DNA from: Planctomycetales bacterium
GTDB lineage: Bacteria > Planctomycetota > Planctomycetia > Planctomycetales > Planctomycetaceae
Length of the DNA: 64,000 bases
NCBI GenBank assembly: GCA_026400835.1
Contig: JAPLOA010000034.1
Span: 89,605 to 153,604 of the forward strand
Direction of reading: 5' to 3'
Of the stretch, positions 1 to 8,240 are shown one piece after another (the stretch's first letter is position 1; every line of letters begins with the position of its first letter). The notes under the pieces were generated by a model. The model searched no databases, was not told the origin of the DNA, and saw nothing but the letters and a program-made list of their open reading frames with translations. A program made the position numbers and the translations under genes.

Positions 1-101
1 CGCCAGTTCACTGCAACAATACTCAGAACGACTGTCAGGGGCCGCGAAACGCGAGCCCCTGTTCAGTTAGCCTGATTTTCCGAAAGGGATTCGGAAACAG
101 A
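1..101 (-). other. Downstream region of the ACP gene with two hairpins
   Basis: Two inverted repeats lie just past the ACP stop. TTTCCGA (77-83) pairs with TCGGAAA (91-97). CAGGGGC (36-42) pairs with GCCCCTG (55-61), and its loop holds an inner CGCG-AAA-CGCG stem. Neither is followed by a clear T-run on the minus strand, so termination is only a guess. The rest of this stretch holds nothing recognisable. Confidence 0.35.
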
Positions 102-488
102 TTACTTCAAGCGAGCTGCAATAAACTTACAGATCATGTCGACAGTAAACAGATCGGAGATCCTGGAGACGACCGGATCTTTCGCAAAGCTGTCGATGTC
201 CGCATGAGGCATTTTCGTGCGAAGTTGAGCAATCCCGTCGGTCGTGACTTTACCGTCAGCGACGAAGCCGGAATCCGCAGTGGCGAGATTTTCCGGGAAC
301 AGTTCGCCGCGAGGGATCTTGATATCAAAGTTCTTCTCGAGACGAAACACGATGTCGAGGAAGTCGATTGACTCTGCACCAAGGTCGCCAATCAAAGTGG
401 CCTTCGGAGTAACTTCGTCATCATCTACACCCAAAGCATCAACCAGCGTATCACGGACTTTTTCGTAAATCTCATCAGCAGACGGCAT
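102..488 (-). CDS. Acyl carrier protein, long form
   Basis: A 128-residue acyl carrier protein, the thioester carrier for acyl chains in fatty-acid type synthesis. The phosphopantetheine site is in GDLGAESIDFLD, with Ser40 as the attachment residue. Typical ACPs have about 80 residues; the extra length is an acidic and glycine-rich stretch plus a helix after the carrier helices (about residues 70-128). The frame stays open upstream to 626, but the ATG at 488 is preceded by AGGAG at a good distance and starts at the first carrier helix, so 488 is preferred. It is the last gene of a minus-strand run FabZ-like, FabG, ACP, which implies a dedicated acyl-chain module. No ketosynthase is adjacent. 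Whether it serves primary or specialised lipid synthesis is not visible. Confidence 0.9.
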   Translation of the reverse strand: MPSADEIYEKVRDTLVDALGVDDDEVTPKATLIGDLGAESIDFLDIVFRLEKNFDIKIPRGELFPENLATADSGFVADGKVTTDGIAQLRTKMPHADIDSFAKDPVVSRISDLFTVDMICKFIAARLK

Positions 489-792
489 TGAAGAATTTCT
501 CCTGATTCGACCACCAGCATGGCAGCCAAAACGGCGATCACCAGAATCCCAGCAGGATGCTTCGGACTGGTGATCTGTCCCAAAGCAACACCCATTTTTA
601 ACACAGTATAAACATCGTTCCCGCAAACCCAGTTTTCACGGAAACAATCAGTCCGAAATCCTGAGCCAGACGACGTCCCGGCCGTTGGCTCATTCGATTC
701 AGGAACTGCGTATTGTTGCGAGAACATCGCAGAAGTTCCAGACGTCGTTCTTTTGAAAGCCCCAGACCCTCAAAAAAACCACGTTACAACGG
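489..792. other. Intergenic region between ACP and FabG
   Basis: About 300 bases without a convincing gene. Minus-strand frames that run through it merge into or overlap the ACP gene. One of them encodes a hydrophobic stretch, but it has no usable start and overlaps the ACP in another frame. No hairpin or promoter stands out. Confidence 0.5.
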
Positions 793-1545
793 CTACAGTC
801 CTCCTAAAGTCAATCCACCGTCCACTTTAAGGATCTGACCCGTAACGTAAGAAGACTCGTCAGCAGCGAAGAAAAGTACCGCATTTGAGATATCATCGGG
901 GCGACCAAGTCGCCTTACGGGGATCTTTTTCTTGATTTCGTCGCCCGCAAGGTTCACAACAGCGACCGTCATATCGGTCTCGATAAAGCCCGGAGCCACG
1001 GCATTCGCCGTCACGCCACGGCGAGCCAGCTCAGTCGCGACGCAGCGTGTGAAGCCTTCAACTCCGCCCTTGCTGGCCGCGTAGTTAGCCTGCCCCGGAT
1101 TGGAAACGTCCGCTGCGACACTGGACATATTGATAATGCGACCATAACGCTGAGACATCATCTGCATTGTCGCAGCCTGACAGAAATTAAACACGCTGGT
1201 CAGGTTGGTATCGATCACATCCTGCCACTGCGTCGAATCCATCTTCGCCAACAGAGTGTCACGAATGATCCCGGCATTGTTGACGAGGATCTCCAGCTTG
1301 CCCCACTTGGCAACGACGTCAGCAACGACCTGATCGGCCGCAGGCTTCGATCGCACATCCGCCTGAATCGCCCACGCTTCGTGACCTTCAGCAGCCAGAG
1401 CTGACACGACTTCCTCAGCAGCGGCCGAATTGGAATTGTAAACGAATGCAACCTTAGCGCCATTGCGAGCCAGTGCTTCGACGATGGCCCGGCCAATGCC
1501 GCGGCTTCCTCCGGTCACCAAAGCCACGCGATCCTTAACGGTCAT
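793..1545 (-). CDS. fabG: 3-oxoacyl-ACP reductase
   Basis: A 250-residue short-chain dehydrogenase that reduces 3-oxoacyl-ACP with NADPH in fatty-acid elongation. The cofactor motif TGGSRGIG is at residues 11-18, NNAG at 89-92, and the catalytic Ser-Tyr-Lys set at Ser141/142, Tyr155 and Lys159 (YAASK). The C-terminus carries the usual YVTGQ and VDGG pattern. Length and spacing are standard for FabG. It lies between a FabZ-like gene (83 bases upstream) and the ACP gene on the same strand, which supports an acyl-ACP substrate over the many other SDR reactions. Confidence 0.93.
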   Translation of the reverse strand: MTVKDRVALVTGGSRGIGRAIVEALARNGAKVAFVYNSNSAAAEEVVSALAAEGHEAWAIQADVRSKPAADQVVADVVAKWGKLEILVNNAGIIRDTLLAKMDSTQWQDVIDTNLTSVFNFCQAATMQMMSQRYGRIINMSSVAADVSNPGQANYAASKGGVEGFTRCVATELARRGVTANAVAPGFIETDMTVAVVNLAGDEIKKKIPVRRLGRPDDISNAVLFFAADESSYVTGQILKVDGGLTLGGL

Positions 1546-1628
1546 GGGAACTACCTTTACGAACGAAACTACAGACAGGGAATCAAATAATCACAAAGTG
1601 AATCAATGGAAACGCCGCGATTCGGAGA

Positions 1629-2105
1629 TCACGGCTGAGCAGAATACATCTGCTGATAGAGATCCTTCATCGATGCTATCAATCGAGCATCGTTCTCCGC
1701 GAGAGCGGGATTGAGATCCGCGAGGTTCTGACGCGTGAGAAGCAGGCGAGCACTGACGGCCGACTGACCGTTGACGGTTCCCGAAGCCATGAACTCTGCA
1801 GTTCCGACGTCGGTGGACCGTAGCGTCGCTGTGACCTCCAGCGTTTGCCCGGGTTTCAGGAAGTTGTTGAACTTTACAGCCCGGGCCTGTTTCAGCAGAA
1901 GTGTACTGTACTGAAAGTTATCCGTGACGCGTGAAAGCCATGCACAGGACTGCACGAGGCACTCCACCATCATCACACCCGGGAGCACTGAAAACCCGGG
2001 GAAATGGTCCTGAAGATATTCTTCCGCCAGCGACACGTTCTTAATGGTCTGAATACTCTCTCCGGGAACGAGGGAGTTGATGCGGTCAACAAGGCAGAAC
2101 TTCAT
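1629..2105 (-). CDS. FabZ-like 3-hydroxyacyl-ACP dehydratase
   Basis: A 158-residue hotdog-fold protein. The FabZ signature is clear: HFPGFSVLPGVMMVE with the catalytic pair His34 and Glu48. Such enzymes remove water from 3-hydroxyacyl-ACP. It is the first gene of the minus-strand module and is followed by FabG and ACP. Conservation away from the active site is loose, and the protein ends with a helical tail (LIASMKDLYQQM), so it may be one of the FabA/FabZ-like paralogues that planctomycetes carry beside the housekeeping enzyme. Confidence 0.85.
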   Translation of the reverse strand: MKFCLVDRINSLVPGESIQTIKNVSLAEEYLQDHFPGFSVLPGVMMVECLVQSCAWLSRVTDNFQYSTLLLKQARAVKFNNFLKPGQTLEVTATLRSTDVGTAEFMASGTVNGQSAVSARLLLTRQNLADLNPALAENDARLIASMKDLYQQMYSAQP

Positions 2106-2677
2106 CGGACGGGTGCTCAGTGATTTCTTGGGAACTCGGCAGTCGGCTCACTTCCGGAGCCACTACAACCGTGCGCAGTCTAAGGAATGAGAGCGACTCT
2201 TCCAAAACCCAGGTCACGCGGGATGGAAGATTTGGGGAAAAAGCAACTCCGAGAATAACCAGGAAGATCAGGCTCTCACAGCCTGCCGGACTGGAATCTT
2301 CCACTGCAACCATCAGGATTACCCACGAGGAAAACTTAACTCAAATTGCTGAATCGTAAGGTTCGTTTTGGGTTCCATCCTCTTGAACGCTATCAATCGC
2401 CAGAAATAACCCATTCGCGACATGCGTCACAAAGTGCCCGCTGTTCTCAAACTGTTTATTTTTTACAGTTTTCGTTTCCGAATCTGAACGCGCTATGCTA
2501 AGTTGAGCGCAGAATAGGGTGATTCGGTTGAATGGGTAGGAATTGCTGGCATTAAACAGTACCCGCCTAATGAGGGTTTGCCCTCATCCGAATCCAAGCA
2601 TTATAAGAATCTGGCTGGGTGTCCAGGTGCTTTAAATTGGTGTTATCGTTTCAGAACTTTGGGAGGAGTTACAGAGC
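2106..2677. other. Divergent intergenic region upstream of fabZ-like and the YTV gene
   Basis: This 570-base region must hold the promoters of two divergent genes. No reliable gene is seen; short frames on both strands between 2086 and 2359 resemble nothing known. The part nearest the YTV gene holds the possible folded leader at 2521-2594 and a strong ribosome binding site, GGGAGGAG, ending about 10 bases before the ATG at 2678. Confidence 0.6.
2521..2594 (+). ncRNA. Candidate structured 5' leader (three-way junction)
   Basis: Three helices nest neatly. P1 is GATTCGG (2521-2527) with CCGAATC (2588-2594). P2 is GGGTA (2534-2538) with TACCC (2560-2564). P3 is ATGAGGG (2570-2576) with CCCTCAT (2581-2587) around a TTTG loop. 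The element ends 83 bases before the start of the abundant-type wall protein gene on the same strand. It could control transcript stability or translation, or be chance; no known riboswitch core was recognised. Confidence 0.35.
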
Positions 2678-4168
2678 ATGCGTTTGATTCTTTCATTGGC
2701 ACTTGCTGTTACTATGACAGCATCTGCTCAGGCGGGTGGTTGCTTCGGTAAGAAGTCCAGCCGTTGTTGTTCAGCACCTTGTGCTACCAGCTGCAGCCCA
2801 TGTGGTGCCAGCTCTTGTGGTTCAAGCTGCGGTGATTCAGGTGGCGGCGCTCCAGCAGCGTGCGGAACATGGGAAGAGGTTCAGAAGACTGTTCTGGTTC
2901 CAACCACTGTTACTGAAACCCGCAAGGTTACTGTAATGGTTCCTGTAACTCAGGAACACGTTGGCACTCGCAATGTCGTCAAGACAGAGTGGGCTGACGA
3001 AGTTCAGAAGTACACAGTCATGGTTCCGGAAACTGTTGAGCACACTGGCACTCGCCACGTCTGTAAGACAGAGTGGGCTGACGAAGTTCAGAAGTACACA
3101 GTCATGGTTCCGGAAACTGTTGAACACACTGGCACTCGCCACGTCTGCAAGACAGAGTGGGTTGACCAGGTTCAGAAGTACACAGTCATGGTTCCGGAAA
3201 CTGTTGAACACACAGCAACTCGCAATGTCTGCAAGACAGAGTGGGCTGAAGAAGTTCAGAAGTACACTGTTCTGGTGCCTGAAACCGTTCAGCACTCTGG
3301 CACTCGTACCGTCTGCAAGACCGTCCCAGTCCAGAAGACTCGCAAGGTTTGCCAGGACCAGGGTCACTGGGAAGAGCGAGTTGTTGAATCGCCCGGTAAT
3401 GGCTGTGGTTCAGCTTCAGGTTGCGGCGGTTGCGCTTCAGCTCCAGCTTGCGGTGGTTGTGCTCAGGCTTCAAGCTGCTGCGGTGCAGTTGCTTCTGCCT
3501 GTGGCGGTTGCGGTGTAGCCAGCGCTTGCGGTGCTGTTGCTGCAAGCTGCAACGGTGGCACACAGACCGTGAAGGTCTGGGTTGCTAACATGGTTGAAAC
3601 AGAAGTTGCGTATACCTGCTACGAACAGCAGAAGGTTGAAGAGCCTTACACATACACAACAACTGTCTGCAAGCCAGTTGAAAAGGAACGTACTGTAAAG
3701 GTCGCTAAGCACGTAACTGTTCCAGAAGAGTACAAGTACACAACAACTGTCTGCAAGGCCGTTGAGCAGGAACGCACAGTGAAGGTCTGCAAGCAGATCA
3801 CCGTTCCAGAAGAGTACAAGTACACAACAACTGTCTGCAAGGCCGTTGAAAAAGAGCGAACTGTAAAGGTTGCTAAGAACGTTACAGTTCCAGAAGAGTA
3901 CAAGTACACGACAACTGTCTGCAAGGCCGTTGAAAAAGAGCGAACTGTAAAGGTTGCTAAGAACGTTACAGTTCCAGAAGAGTACAAGTACACGACAACC
4001 GTGTGCCAGCCACAGGAAAAGGAAGTCCAGGTTCAGGTTTGCAAGATGGTTGAGCAGGTTGTAACCCACAAGGTTTACCACCCAGCAGCTCCAGCTTGCA
4101 GCAGTGCTCCGGCAACAGCTTGCGGCGGTTGCGCTCCAGCAGCTCCAGCTTGTGGTTCTTGCCACTAA
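2678..4168 (+). CDS. Cysteine-rich YTV-repeat cell-wall protein
   Basis: A 496-residue secreted protein with a Sec signal peptide (residues 1-19, cleavage after AQA). After a Cys/Ser/Gly-rich head (about 20-62) come two repeat arrays with the same 28-residue period. Array one has units starting at residues 83, 111, 139, 167 and 195, typified by KYTVMVPETVEHTGTR. Array two has units at 325, 353, 381, 409 and 437, typified by EEYKYTTTVCKAVEKERT. A Gly/Ala/Cys-rich linker (about 240-292) joins them and a similar tail closes the protein. The YTV motif and the high cysteine content match proteins reported in the proteinaceous wall of Rhodopirellula. A cross-linked structural wall role is inferred. 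A strong Shine-Dalgarno and a downstream terminator suggest high, monocistronic expression. Opposite-strand open frames here are by-products of the repeats. Confidence 0.85.
   Translation: MRLILSLALAVTMTASAQAGGCFGKKSSRCCSAPCATSCSPCGASSCGSSCGDSGGGAPAACGTWEEVQKTVLVPTTVTETRKVTVMVPVTQEHVGTRNVVKTEWADEVQKYTVMVPETVEHTGTRHVCKTEWADEVQKYTVMVPETVEHTGTRHVCKTEWVDQVQKYTVMVPETVEHTATRNVCKTEWAEEVQKYTVLVPETVQHSGTRTVCKTVPVQKTRKVCQDQGHWEERVVESPGNGCGSASGCGGCASAPACGGCAQASSCCGAVASACGGCGVASACGAVAASCNGGTQTVKVWVANMVETEVAYTCYEQQKVEEPYTYTTTVCKPVEKERTVKVAKHVTVPEEYKYTTTVCKAVEQERTVKVCKQITVPEEYKYTTTVCKAVEKERTVKVAKNVTVPEEYKYTTTVCKAVEKERTVKVAKNVTVPEEYKYTTTVCQPQEKEVQVQVCKMVEQVVTHKVYHPAAPACSSAPATACGGCAPAAPACGSCH
2924..3343 (+). 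repeat. Tandem repeat array 1 of the YTV gene (5 x 84 bp)
   Basis: Five in-frame 84-base units. Units two to four are almost identical in DNA, while the first and last have diverged. The unit core KYTVMVPE recurs every 28 residues. Confidence 0.9.
3650..4069 (+). repeat. Tandem repeat array 2 of the YTV gene (5 x 84 bp)
   Basis: Five in-frame 84-base units with core KYTTTVCKAVE. The copies at about 3804 and 3888 differ by a single base over most of their length, which points to recent duplication or gene conversion. The period equals that of array 1, so the two arrays probably share an ancestor. Confidence 0.9.
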
Positions 4169-4220
4169 TTGACGAACACTTTCCTCGGCTTGTCCGTTGA
4201 AAGGTTTGCTCATAAAATTG

Positions 4221-4258
4221 ACACACCCCGGAAGTAGATTTCCGGGGTGTGTTTTTTT
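4221..4258 (+). terminator. Intrinsic terminator after the YTV gene
   Basis: A perfect 13-bp stem (4221-4233 with 4240-4252), loop GTAGAT, followed by a run of seven T (4252-4258). It sits about 50 bases after the YTV stop codon. Confidence 0.93.
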
Positions 4259-4270
4259 GCGCAAAGGGAA

Positions 4271-5173
4271 TTGCACATCGCCCTCGACTCCATCAACGAT
4301 GAACTCGTCATTATCCAGAGGAATCCTCATTCCGGTTCCGGCGCTGGTCGCAACCAGCTACGAGTTCTCTCACGCCATCTGCGCGAGGCGGGATTTCGCG
4401 TGCGAATGTTTTCCGGTCGTCCTAAGCTGGATCGCTATCTGGCAAAAAAGCCTGCTCAACGCATCGTTCGCTGTATCGTCGCGGCTGGCGGTGACGGAAC
4501 TGTGGCCGATCTGGTCAATCGCCATCCCGGTGTTCCTATTGCCGTGCTTCCGCTGGGGACCGAAAACCTGCTGGCGAAATATCTGGGGCTCCGCCGTTGT
4601 GGTCGTCAGCTGGCTCAAATCATCCAGCGAGGCCAGGTCAAAGTCTTCGACTCCGCCATCGTTAATGGCCGGCGAACACTCCTGATGGTAAGCGTTGGAA
4701 TTGACGCAGAAATCGTGGAAGCCGTGCACAAGGTTCGTTCCGGGAATATCCATCGCCTGAGTTACGTCCGCCCGGTGCTGCGAGCACTGCTGAAGAATCA
4801 GCCGACAACCTACAGAGTTGTTGCCTCCGACGGATCTCACCATGTTTCCGGCAGTCACATCATCGTAACGAATGTTCCACGGTACGGTTTCGACATCCCA
4901 TTTGCCCCCGAGGCTCGTCCGGACGACGGAGTCCTGGACGTTCGCGTGTTTCATGGGACAACTCGCTGGCACGTTTTTTGTCATGCGGTCAAACTGCGTC
5001 TTGGGCTGCCAATTGGCCAACAGGAGTTTACTCGCTTCTCGGCTTCGGCCGTGAGCATTGAATGTCTTGACTTAACGGCGCCTCGCACGTCACAGTGCGA
5101 CGGCGACCCAGGCCCGGAACTACCCTTGCAGATTGTGACGGATCACCATTCCCTGACACTGATTGTCCCATGA
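4271..5173 (+). CDS. Diacylglycerol kinase-family lipid kinase
   Basis: About 300 residues with the DAG-kinase catalytic fold (YegS/DgkB/sphingosine kinase type), which phosphorylates a lipid hydroxyl with ATP. Visible motifs are RNPHSGSG near the N-terminus, the nucleotide loop AAGGDGTV, PLGTENLLAK (the usual GT-GN-A region) and VSVGIDAEIV. The frame opens with a GTG at 4247, but that codon lies inside the right arm of the preceding terminator. The TTG at 4271 is therefore preferred, although its AAGGGA is closer than ideal. The stop overlaps the ATG of the acyltransferase by four bases, so the two are translationally coupled in a lipid-related operon. The exact lipid substrate is unknown. 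Confidence 0.85.
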   Translation: MHIALDSINDELVIIQRNPHSGSGAGRNQLRVLSRHLREAGFRVRMFSGRPKLDRYLAKKPAQRIVRCIVAAGGDGTVADLVNRHPGVPIAVLPLGTENLLAKYLGLRRCGRQLAQIIQRGQVKVFDSAIVNGRRTLLMVSVGIDAEIVEAVHKVRSGNIHRLSYVRPVLRALLKNQPTTYRVVASDGSHHVSGSHIIVTNVPRYGFDIPFAPEARPDDGVLDVRVFHGTTRWHVFCHAVKLRLGLPIGQQEFTRFSASAVSIECLDLTAPRTSQCDGDPGPELPLQIVTDHHSLTLIVP

Positions 5174-6126
5174 AACTTCGCCGGATCAGACATCTGCTTG
5201 AGTACGCCGTCTTTCTGACGCTGCTCTTTGTCGTGCGATGTCTGCCCGTCCGCGCAACTGTGGCGATGGCCAATGGCCTGGCCTGGTTCATTCACTGTGT
5301 ATTGCCGAAAAAGCTGACTCGCTATCACGTCGCGCGAGAGAACCTTGCGATCGCGTTCGGGGAATCGCTCAGCGATGATGAAGCCGACCGAATTATTCTC
5401 GGAATGTGGCGGCACTTGTTTCGTATGGTCTGCGAAATGATCCAGTTACCTCGCCGCTTTCGCCTGAGATCCTGCGCCGATGTGCTGGATTTTGAACGCC
5501 GCGATGACTGTGTTAAGGCGTTGTGTTCTGGTCGCCCCGTGCTGTTTCTGGGAGGGCATTTTGGTAACTGGGAGATCTCCGTTAATACGTTTGGACACTT
5601 CGGCTTTCCCATGGGAGTTGTCGCGCGACCATTGGACAATCCCTATCTTCATGAATGGTTCAAGGCGTTTCGTGAATCGACAGGGAACTCCTTGATCTCC
5701 AAGCAGGGAGCTGGCTCTGAGCTTTCTGAGATCATGGAAAAGAAAGGCATGGCTTCGTTGCTGTGTGATCAGGACGCCGGCGTTTCAGGCTTGTTCGTGG
5801 ATTTTTTCGGCCGACCTGCATCCACCTTTAAATCGATTGCCCTGCTGGCTTTGCAATACAATGCGTTGATCGTTGTGGGTGGAGCCTGGAGGTTGCCTGA
5901 TCAAGCCAGCCGAACTTCTCACTGGGTTCGTTTTTGCCTGACCACGCAGGACATTATTGATCCGGGCGACTATCAGGGGGCGAATGGAATCAACGAGCTG
6001 ACTCAGAGATTCACCTCCGCGCTGGAGGCCCTGATTCGAAAAGCTCCGGAGCAGTACTTCTGGGTTCACCGTCGCTGGAAGACTTCGCCGGATGCTCGCC
6101 GCAAGCGCCGGACTGCAGCGGCGTAG
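5170..6126 (+). CDS. LpxL/HtrB-family lysophospholipid/lipid A acyltransferase
   Basis: A 318-residue membrane-bound acyltransferase. An N-terminal hydrophobic segment lies at about residues 11-33. The family's H-x4-E catalytic motif is GGHFGNWEI, with His130 and Glu135, and later conserved blocks follow (DQDAG, FFGRPAS). LpxL-type enzymes add a secondary acyl chain to lipid A or related glycolipids. An in-frame extension to 5095 exists, but ATG 5170 forms an ATGA overlap with the kinase-like gene and begins just before the membrane segment. The neighbouring lipid kinase supports a role in membrane lipid or lipid A modification. Confidence 0.88.
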   Translation: MKLRRIRHLLEYAVFLTLLFVVRCLPVRATVAMANGLAWFIHCVLPKKLTRYHVARENLAIAFGESLSDDEADRIILGMWRHLFRMVCEMIQLPRRFRLRSCADVLDFERRDDCVKALCSGRPVLFLGGHFGNWEISVNTFGHFGFPMGVVARPLDNPYLHEWFKAFRESTGNSLISKQGAGSELSEIMEKKGMASLLCDQDAGVSGLFVDFFGRPASTFKSIALLALQYNALIVVGGAWRLPDQASRTSHWVRFCLTTQDIIDPGDYQGANGINELTQRFTSALEALIRKAPEQYFWVHRRWKTSPDARRKRRTAAA

Positions 6127-6342
6127 GCGACTCGACACACTGCGGATCGAGGCTGATTTCTCCGGCTGGTTTCTGCTGTCGATGGCATTGAGCCCGTCTG
6201 GCATTTTCCGACAACATGAACCGCCTTGACGCAGTGACGCGATGGCATCAAGATCCGCAGCGATGTGATGCACCGTGGAGCAGGGAATTTTTTTTCTCTG
6301 CGAGGTTTGATACGTTTACCAATTGAAGACAAGGCTGACCAA

Positions 6343-6534
6343 ATGAGCGGACCGATTGTTCGGACCGGGACGACACCTGCATTCTGGAAAAACTGGGAGC
6401 AGGCGTTCGGCGGGAAGAAAACTGAAGGTAGTGCAAAGAAGAAGGCCACTGGCGCAGACAAGAAGCCGGTTGTCGCAGCGAAGAAAGCTGCCAAGAAGGC
6501 CGGTAAGAAGGCTGCAGCGAAGAAGAAAAAGTGA
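6343..6534 (+). CDS. Small lysine/alanine-tailed protein (MSGPIVR type)
   Basis: A 63-residue protein. The head MSGPIVRTGTTPAFWKNW and the following AFGGKK precede a tail of about 40 residues made almost entirely of Lys and Ala, like the C-terminus of histone H1 or bacterial Hc1-type proteins. I recall similar small proteins with this head in other planctomycetes, but this could not be checked. The tail should bind nucleic acid or other polyanions; the function of the head is unknown. Its TGA overlaps the GTG of the next gene, so it is translated together with the membrane protein. An in-frame ATG at 6265 exists, but 6343 starts at the conserved head. Confidence 0.7.
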   Translation: MSGPIVRTGTTPAFWKNWEQAFGGKKTEGSAKKKATGADKKPVVAAKKAAKKAGKKAAAKKKK

Positions 6535-8240
6535 GTCAGTTGAATTCTGCAGAAGAATCAACATCGCGACCACAGGCCGAGCATTCTCGCATTGGCCTGT
6601 GGTCGACTTTGTTTATTGCCGGGCTGTTTTCTGCTGTTTCAGTTCTCAGCAGTGCTGTTCCGGGGGTCAACGAACCTCATTATCTGGCCAAGGCCCGCGC
6701 GTTCGTGGGTCCAGCCTGGTGTTCACGCGATTTCTTTCTGACTTCGGCTAATGCGCATTATTGTTTTTTCTGGCTCGTGGGCCAGATGACTCAATGGCTG
6801 TCGTTTGAACAGATCGCAGTCGCCGGCAGAATCTTCTCGGCCCTGTTGCTGGCGATCGGCTGGACACTTCTTGCTCGCGCGGTGCATTTGCAGGCAACCT
6901 TCAGCGTCCTGAGTGCCGCGATGTTTGCCTCGCTGAGCCTGCTCGGGAGTTTCTCGGGGGAGTGGCTACTGGGGGGATTCGAATCCAAAGTGCCTGCCTG
7001 GGGGCTGTGCCTGATCGCCGTGAGTCTCTGGATCAGCGGCCGCGGCTCAGTTCGAAGCATGCTGCTCGCGGGAATCATCTGCGGTCTGGGATGCTCGCTT
7101 CACCCCGTGGTCGGTGGCTGGGTTGCCGCCTGTGTCTGCCTGGCCTCCGTGTTTTTTCTGGTGGCCGATTTGATTTGGAAACGTTCGCCAAGCAGCGATG
7201 AGAACCAGCGATCATCCTTGTCTGGTCTGATCGCCTTTTCGACTCAGACAATCCTGTTCGCGTTGCCCGGGCTGATTCCTGCGTTGACGCTTGTCATGGA
7301 CAAGAGTCTTCCTCAAAAAGATCGTGAGCTGGCGTCCTTTTATCAGGTCTTCTGGCGATTAAAGCATCATCTGGACCCGACTGAGATTCCTGGTTCTCAA
7401 TGGCTCTATTTATTGCTCGTGGGCAGTGGACTGCTGGCTGGGGTGGCAGGCCTGAAACGCTGCAACCGTGAAACATCAAGGCCGGATGGTCTGCGATGGA
7501 TGCTGGTCTTTTTCGCCATGTCGGCACTGATCGCATTGGCGGGTGTAATTATCGGCTGGCACACTGTGCGAGCTCAGGAGTTAGACGGTTGGGAATGGCG
7601 TGCGTCGTTGCTGAAGTTTTATCCGTTTCGTTGTTTCGACGCACTGCTTCCGATCACGACCGCTCTGGTATTTGGACGCCTGGTGCAGGCCTTCGCACAG
7701 CATTTGGAACCTCGAAATTCGATGGCTTCCAGATCGTTCGCTGGTGGATCGTTCGCTGGAGGATCGTTGAGTACTCCGCGCGTCCGGCAGATTGCTCTCT
7801 ATGGAATGCTGCTGCTGCCGTTGTGGCTGTCCTGGCGCAGCCGAGAAGCAGCTCCGGCGGGGTACACGATAGATCAGTTCACCGACTGGCGACAGGCCTG
7901 CGACTGGTTGCGGGAGAATACTCCGAAGGACGCCCTGATCCTGACGCCCAGAGAATCCTCGGCCTTCAAATGGTTCGCGGAACGTGCCGAGTATGTCTGC
8001 TACAAGGATTGCCCTCAGGATGCCGCCGGAATTCTGACGTGGAACAAACGCCTGTGGCTGCTGCACGACTGGACGCTGCAGAGTTCATCGGATGCGATCT
8101 ACGATCAGCGAGATCTGATGATTCTGCGAGCCAGAACGGATTGCGATTATATCCTGACACGGATTCTGGGGCCGTTCGAAACGGATCCACTTTGGGAAGG
8201 CCGGTATTGGAAGATCTACGCGGTGCCATCGAAGAAATAG
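6531..8240 (+). CDS. Multi-pass membrane protein, GT-C-like
   Basis: A 569-residue integral membrane protein with about ten hydrophobic segments spread over residues 20-440 and a soluble C-terminal domain of roughly 130 residues (contains WLRENTPKDALILTPRESS). The overall plan, many helices then a periplasmic domain, resembles GT-C glycosyltransferases of the PMT/ArnT class, but no catalytic signature is certain. The start is a GTG overlapping the stop of the lysine-tailed gene (GTGA). A near-duplicated SFAGGSFAGGS stretch sits at about residues 402-412. No specific function is assigned. Confidence 0.8.
   Translation: MSQLNSAEESTSRPQAEHSRIGLWSTLFIAGLFSAVSVLSSAVPGVNEPHYLAKARAFVGPAWCSRDFFLTSANAHYCFFWLVGQMTQWLSFEQIAVAGRIFSALLLAIGWTLLARAVHLQATFSVLSAAMFASLSLLGSFSGEWLLGGFESKVPAWGLCLIAVSLWISGRGSVRSMLLAGIICGLGCSLHPVVGGWVAACVCLASVFFLVADLIWKRSPSSDENQRSSLSGLIAFSTQTILFALPGLIPALTLVMDKSLPQKDRELASFYQVFWRLKHHLDPTEIPGSQWLYLLLVGSGLLAGVAGLKRCNRETSRPDGLRWMLVFFAMSALIALAGVIIGWHTVRAQELDGWEWRASLLKFYPFRCFDALLPITTALVFGRLVQAFAQHLEPRNSMASRSFAGGSFAGGSLSTPRVRQIALYGMLLLPLWLSWRSREAAPAGYTIDQFTDWRQACDWLRENTPKDALILTPRESSAFKWFAERAEYVCYKDCPQDAAGILTWNKRLWLLHDWTLQSSSDAIYDQRDLMILRARTDCDYILTRILGPFETDPLWEGRYWKIYAVPSKK

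Noticed and set aside
489..626. Longer N-terminus for the acyl carrier protein
   Set aside because: The extra residues do not resemble an ACP, and the ATG at 488 has a clear ribosome binding site.
2837..4330. Long minus-strand open frames opposite the YTV gene
   Set aside because: They arise from the repeated codons of the YTV arrays; their products are hydrophobic repeats with no start signals.
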